Below are positions 43,478 through 53,902 of a stretch of 64,000 bases of DNA, one piece after another. The notes beneath the pieces were generated by a model. That model worked only from the letters and a program-made list of their open reading frames with translations, ran no database searches and had not been told where the DNA came from. The translations under genes and the position numbers were made by a program. Where the stretch lies: contig OZ026596.1 of the NCBI GenBank assembly GCA_964020085.1, positions 45,994,311 to 46,058,310 on the forward strand, given 5' to 3'. The stretch is from Micromussa lordhowensis. Taxonomy: Eukaryota > Cnidaria > Anthozoa > Scleractinia > Lobophylliidae. Each line of letters opens with the position of its first letter. Position 1 is the stretch's first letter.

Positions 43478-45295
43478 CTTCAAGAACGCTTGAACAGGCT
43501 TGGTGTTTGTCTTTCTCATGGCAGAAGAGATGTTCTACTTAAACTTCTGGGTGGGCACTTTGCTGACAAAGTTATTGAACGAGTGAAGTCTGGAAGTGTA
43601 TTCAGAGGGACAGGAGACAACTGGGATTTGAAAGTGTTGATGGGGCATATGAGAAAGGACATTCAGAATGAAGACCTTCACCTGTTTGCCTCCAATCTCA
43701 TTGAGAATAGGGTGAACTTTTCTCATTTGCCAAATGACCATCCAAAAGGAGACATTGTCCATTTCCCACGCCACAAATTCTCATTAAATGTTAGTGATTG
43801 GAAAATGTACGCAGAATCAGCAAAAGTACTTGTGGGGCGAATCCTATCTGAATTCCTGCCCAAATTCAAGTGGGTCAAGTCAGTAATGCCCGTTCACATT
43901 CCTCACAAGTACAGTAAAGAAATGGCAAAGAAGTCAACTATTGTGAGCTTGCCTATCCTTGATGCAAATGAGGCAAAATATGAAGATTGTGTCTGCATTC
44001 TCAGGTCGTATGAAAAGTGGATTGCAGAAATCTATGTGGAGGCAGGCCTGCTTGATGAAGTCCCTCAAGTTCACAACCCTCCAGTACCAGATGGGCCTGC
44101 AGCACCAGGGCAACCTGATGCACATAGGGAAGACACCCCTGATGACCCTATGAGGGAAATGAAGATAGCATTTGCAGGGGATCAATTGACAAGAGTGAGG
44201 TTTGCTGGTGCAAAGGATTTATTGTCAGGATCACATACGCCATCTGACCGTTTCGAACACTGCTCGCCTTTCAAGCCAGTCATGTGGCACACTAAGGCAT
44301 CATTGCTTCAGTACTCCTACTCATTTCTACACAGGGCAGAATCTGTGAACCAAGTTGGAACACTGAAGTATTTCAGAGAGAAGTACAATCGCCGTAATTC
44401 TACTCCATCAAAAGTCCTTGATTCTTATGAGGGGAGTGAAGAGCTGTTCATTAGTGTTGGACGAGCATATATTGTTTCTGCTGCACTAGTCTTCTTTGGA
44501 ATGTCCACTGTTGATGACATGCCTTTTAAAAACAAATTCCTTCCAAACATTCAACAAGAAACTTTTGAAAACAAGAAAAAGTGCTTCAATGAGATTTTTG
44601 GCAGATTCATTGACGAGTATCTCCTCCAAAAGAATGCCAATGGTGACGGGAATGAGGGTGATTTTGTGACAAATTATGGACTGTGTTTTATCTTCCTCAC
44701 CATTCCTCTACAGATGAAAGACACTGCAGCAGAGGCAGATGGGGAAAGGAATTTGATTAATCAGAAGTTGCTGTTGTCTGTGTTCAAATCAGTGGGGGCT
44801 TACAGCAAATATGCCATTGAAATGTTTGTTAGCATTGCCCAAATTGAGTGCATGTTAACCCCGCGTCTCTCTGAAGAGTTCAAATGGGGCTTTTTTGTCA
44901 ACTGGAGGGGTGGTGAGGGACACAACATTGAAGATGATCTTGCCCAGGAAATTCAAAACAGACTGAGCAAGAGCATTGTTCAGAGAATGGGACCAAACAA
45001 GAGCCTGCATTCAATCAGCAAAGTCTGTAAAGCTACAAACGGCATCACAGAAGTGGAGGAGCAGTTTGATAGATCTGCCGGCATACACAAGACTTCAGTG
45101 CAGCACAGCACAAGAGACTCACTCAAAGATGAATTCGAAATGATCAATGATCTTATGCGATTGGATCCATTCACCAAAGTACCGGAACGATCCCATGAGA
45201 GCTTTCCTGACATCAAAAGATGTCCACTGAGATACTTAAACATTGTAGAGTTTCATCAGTGGTTGGACAAACACAAACAGGAACTCTCCAATTAA
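43478..45295 (+). CDS. DUF6589-domain protein, main exon
   Basis: About 605 residues from the acceptor CTATGCAG. Landmarks: LGVCLSHGRRDVLLKLLGGH; GTGDNWDLKV (D-N-W-D); FAGDQLTRVRFAGAKDLLSG (G-D-Q-L-T); DRFEHCSPFKPVMWHTKASL; LDSYEGSEELFISVGRAYIV. These fit the DUF6589 family, which I know from cnidarian and fungal genomes, mostly in repeat-rich DNA. The spaced DN.D, GDQLT and E residues could form an RNase H-like DDE site; this is my inference. The exon ends at 45295 and an AATAAA lies near 45414. The frame is uninterrupted, so the gene may be active. Its job may be transposition or its regulation. Confidence 0.82.
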   Translation, partial: LQERLNRLGVCLSHGRRDVLLKLLGGHFADKVIERVKSGSVFRGTGDNWDLKVLMGHMRKDIQNEDLHLFASNLIENRVNFSHLPNDHPKGDIVHFPRHKFSLNVSDWKMYAESAKVLVGRILSEFLPKFKWVKSVMPVHIPHKYSKEMAKKSTIVSLPILDANEAKYEDCVCILRSYEKWIAEIYVEAGLLDEVPQVHNPPVPDGPAAPGQPDAHREDTPDDPMREMKIAFAGDQLTRVRFAGAKDLLSGSHTPSDRFEHCSPFKPVMWHTKASLLQYSYSFLHRAESVNQVGTLKYFREKYNRRNSTPSKVLDSYEGSEELFISVGRAYIVSAALVFFGMSTVDDMPFKNKFLPNIQQETFENKKKCFNEIFGRFIDEYLLQKNANGDGNEGDFVTNYGLCFIFLTIPLQMKDTAAEADGERNLINQKLLLSVFKSVGAYSKYAIEMFVSIAQIECMLTPRLSEEFKWGFFVNWRGGEGHNIEDDLAQEIQNRLSKSIVQRMGPNKSLHSISKVCKATNGITEVEEQFDRSAGIHKTSVQHSTRDSLKDEFEMINDLMRLDPFTKVPERSHESFPDIKRCPLRYLNIVEFHQWLDKHKQELSN

Positions 45296-45455
45296 GAATA
45301 GTTTATTTCTCTTATTATATGGCTAACTCTGTGAGCGAGCAAGATGGAGCAATCTTGCCCGCTCGGGACTACCCGCTGTTTCCCGCAAGAAAAATTCACC
45401 CAAAAGCCATGTAATAAATCCTTTATTGACCAAGCTTGTTCAGTCAATATATAAA

Positions 45456-45632
45456 CAATAGCCTCCATTTGGCGCGAAAATATGCCAGGATATTTGTCCG
45501 CGGACATTATCTGTTCCGAGAAGCGAAAAGTTTTCCGAGAGCGTAGCTCAAGGAAAACTGTGAGCTACGAGGAACTGATAATGTCCAAGGAGAAATATCC
45601 GAACATATTTTCGCCCCAAATGGAGGCTATTG
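45456..45632. mobile_element. Palindromic MITE
   Basis: Left arm CAATAGCCTCCATTTGGCGC, right arm its mirror (CCCCAAATGGAGGCTATTG); AAAATATGCCAGGATATTTG and GACATTATC are mirrored too. It sits just 3' of the DUF6589 gene, inside the big element. Confidence 0.8.
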
Positions 45633-47223
45633 TGTTTATTATCCTTCAAATCTTTTTCGCAACGCGCGCGGTTTTAGCTGGGGAATATTGGCCCACCTGA
45701 GCCGCGTTTAGACCAATCGCGCGCGAGCGAAAATATTTGATGGATTATAAGGCTGGATATTGGCCCGTTCATATTTAACAAGTTTATGTAGCCAAAAGAA
45801 GAACAAATATCCAGTCATCCTGACCTCACACTTGGTTAATAACCCATATTTAGCATACACTAAAACAGTGGATAGAGCTGAAGGCACGTGCTCATTGGCT
45901 AGTCAAACTCAGAACACCCTTTGCTATTTACTTCCGAGCAAGTTGAAAAAAAAAAAAATGACGTCCCGGTTTGCATCCGTGACAAGTGCAATTTTGTCAG
46001 GTGGCCTCAGTTACAGTAGTCACACTGTAAAGTAACCAGTGACAGCAATTATTCACACGAACATTTTTCTGGTGGTGCTTCCACAAAAGGACTCAGAACA
46101 GCAAAAGTTCAGTTTGATGTGTGACTGGATTAGGTTTGGTATTTGGTTTGGGGACAAGTCATCAAGTCTCTTCACCTTAAATCAGTATGAATTACCCAGA
46201 TAGTCACTAAGACTTACATGTGGGTACAGTGTATTTTTCGACAAAATTGGGTTGCTAACACGAATGATCTTTCTGCATCAGACTTTTATTGTGAACGTGA
46301 CTCATATTAAGGTATTATGATAAAAAAAAAATCAAATATTTAATCTTACTAGGCACAAATCTTAGGGAGGGGGAATTCCTTATTGCTATAATGAAATGAG
46401 GAGCATTTTGTAATGGAAGAATATTTTTTCCATTTTTTCTGCACGTGACATAAGTTTGAGGACCAGTACATGTACTTTCCAAAACTTTTTAATTCATCAA
46501 AACTCTACCTCACAGCCAACTGGCATATGTTTGTCTCTTATGGTTCAGTTTCCCATGGACTATTCCTATTTACACATTCCTTGTAAGGCCCTAATGAAAA
46601 TATAGGCAATTGTCTCTTGATGGAACTGGGAATTCTTCGCAGGATCCAAAATATAATAAATGACTAATAATGACTGATGTGATTGGGTACCATTGACCTT
46701 AAACCTGAAATTTCTAATACATAGTTACACATTTCTTAATGGCTGTAAATATCAGAGACAATCTCAAGTTCACTTTGAACAGAGCCACAATAGCCCTTTC
46801 AGGAAACTGCGTCATTCTACATTCAGCATAGAGTACCCATAATGAGCCCTGGCTTCCATCAATTCATTGATAAAAATTCCAGGTTGTTTTTAAAATGGAC
46901 TGTTCATCTTAAATGACAAATAAAGTTTTGCTGATTGAGAGAAACTAGAGAATGATATAGTTATAGTTCATGTCCTCATCACCTCTGGGGCTAATATACT
47001 ACTACACAATGAAGGAGCTGAAACACGTGACTAAATATGGTGAGAGACCACTCACAGCTGTATTAAACTCTGTATGAACTCAAGATCTGAATTGTCTCTC
47101 AACATAATTGTGAGGCATACAAAAAAATCAAACATTTTCTTTTTTAGTTTCTATCGTGGGTACTCTTCAAATTTCTAACCCCACGCAAGATATTAAGATT
47201 AAACGTCTCTAAACATACTGCTT
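45633..47223. other. Convergent intergenic region, no gene recognised
   Basis: Between the 3' ends of the DUF6589 and RecQ genes. CGGTTTGCATCCGTGACAAG at about 45967 repeats a sequence at about 40249 in the same orientation. No coding region. Confidence 0.5.
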
Positions 47224-48361
47224 TCACGCCATACTTCCTATGTCACTTGATTCCCCTTGAACAAGAGGGGCATACTGAGTTATAAATGAAAAGATCTTTG
47301 AGGAACAGGTCTCATCCCATATGCCATAAGTGTTAAGAAGGTCTGATTCTTTCTCAATGTATTCAATTCCTTCCATGATTTTCTGGAGAAGATTTTTTTC
47401 ATTAGAAAAGCTAAAGAGCACCAGACTAGTTAAATTTGTCTGTGCCTCAAAGTCTCTCAGCTCACTGGAAATGAGTTCATTTAGGACAGTCTTATTATCA
47501 GGTGGCATTGTTCTTAGTCTTCGTTTAGCCGTCTTGGGCTCATTCACAACTACATTGCTACATGTTCCGTCGCACACACAGCAACATCTTTCCTGAGTTA
47601 CACTAGGAAATCCTAAGTACTTCAGGATAAGAGTCCGGAGGCAGGATTCTTCAGCCCTACAGTAAGCCTTCATTGGTTCTTGTATGTGCTCCTTGTTACT
47701 AGCAATGTCAGCTTTGTTGTAGTAGAGTGTAGCCCAGGCAGGTATTCCTGTTCTGCCAGCACGTCCAGTCTCCTGCATGTACGCCTCTAGGTTACTCGGA
47801 GGGGAGATGTGTATGATGTGCTGTACATAGGGAGCATTAACCCCCATTCCTAGAGCTGATGTTGCAAATAAAACCCGTATTCTCGAGTTCTCCTCTTTTA
47901 TCTCTGAAATGATACTCTTCTTCATACGTTTTGTTTGTGGTGCATGGAACTGTGCAAATAACCTTCCAGCTGGATCTTTTGTTTCACCCACAAATTCTTT
48001 ATCCTGTAATACCCTCTCAAATAAACCATAGGCATACCCACAGTACTTAAGTTTTAGGTAAATAATAGTCATGGGATATTTCTCCCTCTGCATGGCTAGG
48101 TCATTTGCAATAGGAAGGAGAATTTGATTGAAGCCTTCATAGCCATGGTGGCTACTCATCCTCAACTTCTTGTCAAAATAGATATTGCGTCGATTCGGGT
48201 TGGCTGCAATAACCTTGCAGTCTGTTTTCAACGACAAAGTGCGTTTGAGGTTTGTCGACAACTGTGGTGGTGCTGTGGCTGTGAGGGCCATGATTGGTGC
48301 AGTTGGAAAAAAAGCACGAACAGCGGACAGGTCTTTAAAATCTTTCCGGAATTCTTCACCC
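47224..48361 (-). CDS. RecQ-like helicase, exon 2
   Basis: Begins after acceptor GTATTTTAG. It continues the DEAH region with GEEFRKDFKDLSAVRAFFP and has motif III (IMALTATAPP), motif V (FATSALGMGVNAPYVQHIIH), and motif VI (YMQETGRAGRTG) with the arginine finger. A RecQ zinc-binding region follows: CRAEESC and RCCCVCDGTC. There is no RQC winged helix or HRDC domain; the last 90 residues are unlike those. The frame is intact to the stop at 47224. Confidence 0.9.
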
Positions 48362-48589
48362 CTAAAATACACAAATAAAACAGAGGTATACTGGTTTTAA
48401 AGTTTTCCTAGTGCTTGCATTAAAATTGAAAAAATAGTCTAGTATATCCTGTAAAAATATTAATATTCATAAAGTACTGACTAGTTTCTACTCGTTTCTT
48501 TCGTCAATATAGATTCCATGGAAAGCACAAGTCAACTCTTATCTTACCTAAACTATCCGAATTCACACGAGTCGGGCTAGCCCTCTTTG

Positions 48590-48787
48590 CGGTGTGCGAC
48601 ACTTGCAGACTGCAGACTACAGACTAAAATATTGTATTCCATTTCCATTACCAATAGCCAACCGTAAACAGGCTAACCTGAGTGCTATTCAGGCTAACCT
48701 GTGTGCTATTCAGGCTAACCAGAGTGCTATTTAGACCTAAATGTAGTCTGTAGTCTGCAGTCTGCAGTCTGCAAGTGTCGCACACCG
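48590..48787. mobile_element. MULE-type MITE in the RecQ intron
   Basis: Starts CGGTGTGCGACACTTGCAG and ends with the reverse complement, flanked by a perfect 9-bp repeat CCCTCTTTG (48581-48589, 48788-48796). The interior has three copies of a 23-25 base unit with CAGGCTAACC and GTGCTATT. It sits in the intron, so the coding sequence is not harmed. Confidence 0.88.
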
Positions 48788-48919
48788 CCCTCTTTGCGAG
48801 CCTTTGCCATGGAAAGAAGTCCAATCTGAAGTGCAGCGAAATTCCTCAGGGATCATAGCCAAAAAAAAGTCAACGAAGTACAGTATATTACTATTGTTGC
48901 AAAGATCGATAAGCCTTAC

Positions 48920-49461
48920 CATATTTCAACGCAATGAGCTTCATCAACAACACATGCAACCACATTCCTTTGAAAAACCTTGCTGTTCATCAAATCGCGT
49001 CCTTCTTTACTCAAAAGAGCCTCGGGATGTGCAAACACGATCTGGACGTCTCCATTCATTAGCATTGCACTGGGAGTTTTTAAACATCTTTCGGCGCTGC
49101 TTTCGTCAATGTCCTTTGAATGAAACAAACTGTGGGTCGCTTCCCGGTCGTCGCTGGTAAGCTGGAGAACATCGGCAGCGATTCCTCTATCCTGCAGCAC
49201 GTTAAGTTGGTCTTCTATGATAGAGTTTAAAGGACAAACAACTATCACAATATTACTGTTCGCCTTGACAGGCAAGAAATCGGGTAGTAGCTGAAACAGC
49301 AGAGATTTGCCAAAGCCAGTGGGTAGAACGGCAACAATATCTTTGCCTTTCAGTATATATTCGAAACACCTCACTTGGAGCGGTTTTAAACAAAATGAGG
49401 GAAAGTTAGAACGATTAAAAGCTGATCCAAGTCGACTTAGCACACACCGGGTCTCCGCCAT
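48920..49461 (-). CDS. RecQ-like helicase, exon 1
   Basis: The ATG at 49461 opens MAETRCVLSRLGSAFNRSNF. Motif 0 and motif I follow: LKPLQVRCFEYILKGKDIVA, then VLPTGFGKSLLFQLL (Walker A TGFGKS), motif Ia VCPLNSIIEDQ, motif Ib FAHPEALL and motif II VVDEAHCVEIW. It ends at a GTAAGG donor; the codon split joins exon 2 as W-G. The start lies only 74 bases inside the right terminal repeat, so the promoter must be in or near that repeat. As an ATP-driven 3'-5' helicase it could act in replication or repair during transposition. Confidence 0.9.
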
Positions 49462-49534
49462 CTTGCTTTTGGTAATTTTGATTATGCAAACCTCGCTAAT
49501 TTATTACACCCAGGATTTCAGGGTGTAAGTCGGG

Positions 49535-49609
49535 CACGTGACCAGCCGATGCCAGGGCCTTTTCCCGACCAGCCCCCAAGCCAGGGAAAAGGCCCTGGGA
49601 ACGAGGTTG
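49535..49609 (-). repeat. Right terminal inverted repeat
   Basis: Reverse complement of 39127-39201 with one mismatch; the outer end reads GGGAACGAGGTTG and is followed by the 9-bp repeat GCTCTATGT. Confidence 0.93.
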
Positions 49610-50397
49610 GCTCTATGTGGACCTTTGCATTGTTACGTGACTCGAGCGATTTGCATATTTATAAAAGATTGGTATGGGGAAAGAAGTAAACCCGAAAAAA
49701 AACGAAAAATTACCGTTGAATTACAATAAAAACCGCTTACCTGAATTCCAGCTCCGCTTTCTTTGTGTGCTGTGTGATTTTTTAACTGATTTAGAGCGGT
49801 TTAGCGTAGTTTAGGTTCCAACGGTTTCTTCTCTATATATAATGTATACAAGGTAGGACACTCGAGCTCGAACGGCGACCGGATCAACTGAAGGAGAACG
49901 GCCATAAATTCCTTCCAAAGGCTCCGATCGCTTCAAAACTCCACGTGGCCCTCGGGAGATAGTCGCCAAACACATCCGTGCCTATCCTTCGAGGACCGTC
50001 GGCACAGGAAGGAAATTATTTCTCCGCGATCTCCACAATCTTGTCCGTTGAGCTCCATCGAAAACGGCTTTATTCGGATGTCCCGTGCACGGCCGTTTGA
50101 AAAATGCTTAGCGACCCGGCCTAAAGGTAAAATTTCTCACTCACACGGTGGACCAAGGTAAAATGACCCCGAGAACAATCACACCCTCCTGCCTACCCTC
50201 GGGCCTTCATTTGCTCACGCCATCGTTTACGCCGTTTACGCCATTTCGACTTCTGGAACGAGTTCGTTTTTTTTTTCGGGTTTACTTCTTTCCCCATACA
50301 AATCTTTATAAATATACAAATCGCTCGAGTCACGTAACAATGCAAAGGTCCACATAGAGCTACTCATATATCGAGCTTGGGCCACCTGTGGTTTTCG

Positions 50398-51633
50398 TGG
50401 AGGATTTGTTTATGTTTGGTTTCGTTTCGTTTCAAAGCAAAGGAAAGCCTCCAACGCTGTGGAGATGTTTTCTTTGATATTTTTAATACAAGCACAGGAG
50501 CTTGTCTCTCGCTAAATGGTGATACATTTCGAAACTTTAACAAAAGTTAAAATAGCAGACACTACATAAGCTATAACAACTGAATGAAAGGAAGAGAAAT
50601 GAGTAAACAAACGAGTGCAAAACGCCCAAAACACAACACAACAGAACAAAAGGACTGATGGTCGAACGTGCAGACAGACTCTTGCCGCCAACAACGACAA
50701 CAATGATAACGTCGATTAGAAAGCGACTTTACATTCAACCTACGAATCTCGCGAGAATTTAGATTCATTCAGTTTATCTATCACTGTTAGAAATATCCCA
50801 AACTAACAGAATATGTAAGAAAGACAGCGTCAAAATTTGAAAAAGAAATTTTTAAAATTGGCCGTTGTAGCTCACGTTCTTTCGAATATGCAGAATGTAG
50901 CTATTTCACGTTGTTGTTTTGTAAAGAACGGCAAAGAAAAGAACAAAGAATTATAACGCATGCTTGCCGAACTGCCAGCCAAACCAGCACAATTCAAACG
51001 AAAGCCCAGACAAACAAAACAAGGGCTGAGAGTGTAGAAAACATCGCTGCGTCTCTGCATGAAGCGTCTTTTGAAAATCAAAACATATAACAATGACTTT
51101 TCGCCAAAATTTTCCGCCATTTCCTCTTTGGTAATTTCGAGAAAGTCGCGTGGGCTGTCCACGCGTCGCGGGAGTAGCATCCTCGGCAGAAGTGGGTACC
51201 ATAACTAAAATAACTTAAGGCGGGGGTAAACGTGAAAGCTGTTTTGAGGTCGCTTAACACGGCCTTTCTGCCAATATCTCGGTCACGTTTCAAGCGACAC
51301 TAAATCTCTCTGCTTATCTCATTAACCACTGTTTGGCGGTTTTGTGTAAATTTTTGGGTGATTTTTGGGCATTTTGGGAAAGATAGATTTTTTTCTCAAA
51401 GGCTAGGTTAAATTGAGGAAAATATGAAATGTTGAAGATTTGATGGATTTGGAAAATTGAAATTTGAAGTGAAGAATTAGTAGACGGATACCAAACAGTC
51501 CCCTGGCAACCTGGGGCTCTCTTTTGCGGGGGTCAACTGTCTGGTAGTGTTTTAAAACCATCTTAATCCTAACAATTTCCTTTTTTATATCACTTCAAAT
51601 TTCACGCCTATTCATGTTTACCCCCGCCTTAAG
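50398..51633. other. No gene recognised
   Basis: Several open frames of 60-100 codons on the minus strand (50512-51293) overlap each other and show no family pattern; I treat them as chance. Confidence 0.4.
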
Positions 51634-51700
51634 AGGGATTACCTTGGGTATAAGGCGTATACCAAGGATTCACTCTCTTACCTTGATAATCTCTTGCTAT
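51634..51700 (-). repeat. Inverted partner of 38684-38750
   Basis: Reverse complement holds GATTATCAAGGTAAGAGAGT and CCCAAGGTAATCCCTCT, about 93% like 38684-38750. The copy here lacks the palindromic insertion seen at 38751. The shared peptide DSLSYLDNLL can be read from both copies, but no longer protein is evident. Confidence 0.75.
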
Positions 51701-52095
51701 TTCATCTACCAATATTTATTTATGGCAGTGCCAAAAAGCCTGATGAGGAAAAATGTAAAGAGAACGAGCAAACTTTGGCTGAATTAAATTCAGCTCATCG
51801 CCATTCGCAAGCAGAAGGAACAGATGAATCCACTCTGGTCATGGATTCATCGATTCCTTTGATGGGCCATGATCCAGACAGATCTTGGATCTCTGATCCT
51901 GATCCAGATCACCCCAAAGCAACGCACCCTTAGATATGCCTCGAGAGTTTGTCTTCTCAAAGGAAATAATGGGACCCAATTAAGTGTAGTTCAACCAAAA
52001 CAGGTCGAATACATAGCGTCCTAAGATCTGTTACTGACGACAGCTAAACATGAAAACAGTGTAGAGTACTTTATTCCTACATGAACTACGGAAAA

Positions 52096-53650
52096 TGAGG
52101 TAAAAGTTTAATTTCAAAGTAGAAAACTATAATGGCGGAGTTTTTCGTTACTTGTAGCTTCAAACTACACTGTTAAAAAGGGTTCTAGATCTGTCCACCA
52201 TTTCAACTATACTTTTTTAGACAACGCCCAAGAAATTGATGAAGTTTGTTCCTACGACTGATTACAGCTCCTGAGGTAAAAGTTTAATTTCAAACTAGAA
52301 AACTATAATGGTGGAGTTTTTCGTTACTTGTTGCTTCAAACTACACTGTTAAAAAGGGTTCTAGATCTGTCCACCATTTCAACTATACTTTTTTTAGACA
52401 ACGGCCAAGAAATTGATGACGTTTCTTCCTACGACTGATTACAGCTCCTGATTGGCCACATCTCGTGACGTAAACCCTATTTAAGATCATTTTAAGATAC
52501 GTATGCCTGGTTGTTAAATGAAGCAGAGTTTTGCTTGATCTCCTTTCCAACTCCTGAAGCCGCCTGTTGGTTGTTATTACCTTGGCGATTTCTACGTCGG
52601 CGTTGAAGAAAGCAGATGAGCGCAGCGATTACTGCGACAACTACAACCAAGGCTGCAGCTGAAATAGCAGCGAAAACATACCATGGTGTGTTGCTGGATG
52701 CATTATCTGCAACTGAAGAAATCGGTTTATTAATAAGTTTAAAGGACATTTAAGAACAAGACAAATAGAGGAGTTACGTTTTTAATACAGTTCTATACCA
52801 TTAACTGACGTTCTGGACGGTCAGCCGGTAAGATAAAGATAAGGACAGTTACATGAAGGATACACAGGAAGAACGAAAACGTAGTATTTGTGAAATTTGA
52901 TTTGACATTGATTTGACTTTTGAACTGCCGCGTTGTCCTCTCGGTAGTTATTACATTGCTGGAAAAAAATCACAGAAAGGCAATAAGCGCTACAATGAAA
53001 AGATGAAAGTAGACAACAAACCTGGCCTTTTATAACACAGTATCAGCTATAATTGCCCAACCTCAGACATGTTTTAATGGAAAATGGCACTTGATAAAAA
53101 AAAAAAACATCACTCTCTTAGCCAAATTTTCAAAGAGCGACCACTCATAGCGGAGCTCCATCTCCAAGACTCGCCAAGCAGAGCACCATAACTATAATAA
53201 CAGAACCACATGCATACATAGAAAACCCTTGCATGGTCGACCACATCATGCAGCCTTGGTTTACAATGTACATATTTGATACTGGATATAAATCTGTATG
53301 GTTTCCTTTAAGAAAGTACAATCTCTCAAAGTCATGCTCGTAAGGGCGAAACTATAAACAGTCAGAAATATGTAATCATGATACATAAGTTTCTATATTT
53401 TCCACTAATTCACATGCCAAGTTTTTATTGGACACTTCCTGAGGGTAAACAGTTCCTGAGGTAAAAGTTTAATTTCAAACTAGAAAACTATAATGGTGGA
53501 GTTTTTCGTTACTTGTAGCTTCAAACTACCCAGTTAAAAAGGGTTCTAGTTCTGTCCACCATTTCAACTAGACTTTTTTTAGACAACGGCCAAGAAATTG
53601 ATGAAGTTTGTTCCTACGACTGATTACGTATACATATCTGATTAGCCATA
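52096..53650. repeat. Three copies of a roughly 170-base unit
   Basis: AGGTAAAAGTTTAATTTCAA to AGAAATTGATGA occurs at about 52096-52262, 52273-52440 and 53460-53625. The last two belong to a tandem duplication with an offset of 1190 bases that also copies the exon next to it. Confidence 0.85.
52492..52712 (-). CDS. Terminal exon copy 1: transmembrane helix and cytoplasmic tail
   Basis: From acceptor TTTCTTCAG (phase 1), encodes VADNASSNTPWYVFAAISAA, then a hydrophobic helix with VVVVAVIAALICFL, then the basic anchor RRRRNRQG and a short tail ending SFNNQAYVS. This is the 3' end of a type I membrane protein. The rest of its gene should lie to the right on the minus strand but was not found; mobile elements fill that space. 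Confidence 0.75.
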
Positions 53651-53681
53651 TCTCGTGACGTAAACCCTATTTAAGATCATT

Positions 53682-53902
53682 TTAAGATACGTATGCCTGA
53701 TTGTTAAATAAAGCAGAGTTTTGCTTGATCTCCTTTCCAACTCGTGAAGCCGCCTGTTGGTTGTTATTACCTTGGCGATTTTTACGTCGGCGTTGAAGAA
53801 AGCAGATGAGCGCAGCGATTACTGCGACGACTACAACCCAGGCTGCAGCTGAAATAGCAGCGAAAACATACCATGGCGTGCTGCTGGATGCATTATCTGC
53901 AA
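53682..53902 (-). CDS. Terminal exon copy 2: transmembrane helix and cytoplasmic tail
   Basis: Nearly identical to 52492-52712, with about five residue changes in 73 (for example RRRKNRQG, and LFNNQAYVS in place of SFNNQAYVS). Same acceptor and phase, stop at the same place. Conservation of the frame suggests selection or a recent duplication; the two could serve as alternative last exons of one gene. Confidence 0.75.

Larger units (their letters stand above)
39127..49609. mobile_element. 10.5-kb composite DNA transposon with DUF6589, MULE and RecQ genes
   Basis: Bounded by 75-base inverted repeats (39127-39201 and 49535-49609, one mismatch; outer end CAACCTCGTTCCCAGGGCC) and by a perfect 9-bp direct repeat GCTCTATGT (39118-39126 and 49610-49618). 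The unoccupied target is kept in the other repeat of the host element (50352-50360). Content: ZAD-like exon and DUF6589 exons on plus, part of a MULE transposase on minus, a RecQ-like helicase on minus. A 9-bp duplication fits Mutator-like transposition. Confidence 0.88.
39088..50390. mobile_element. Non-autonomous DNA element carrying the 10.5-kb insertion
   Basis: Without the inner element (39127-49609 and one 9-bp repeat) this is about 0.8 kb. Its left inverted repeat is 39088-39126 plus 49619 to about 49710; its right inverted repeat is about 50265-50390. The ends start CACAGGTGGCCCAAGCTCG and stay about 95% alike for some 120 bases. GTTTTCG occurs on both sides (39081-39087, 50391-50397), a possible 7-bp target duplication. 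No coding region was recognised inside. Confidence 0.75.

Noticed and set aside
46000..47223. Extra gene between DUF6589 and RecQ
   Set aside because: No open frame with family resemblance on either strand; it looks like convergent untranslated DNA.
50512..51293. Group of minus-strand ORFs of 60-100 codons
   Set aside because: Mutually overlapping frames, no domain, no splice signals that link them.
52492..53902. Last exons of the NIDO-AMOP gene that starts at 36945
   Set aside because: Both exons lie upstream of that start on the same strand, so they must belong to another gene or to a rearranged paralogue.
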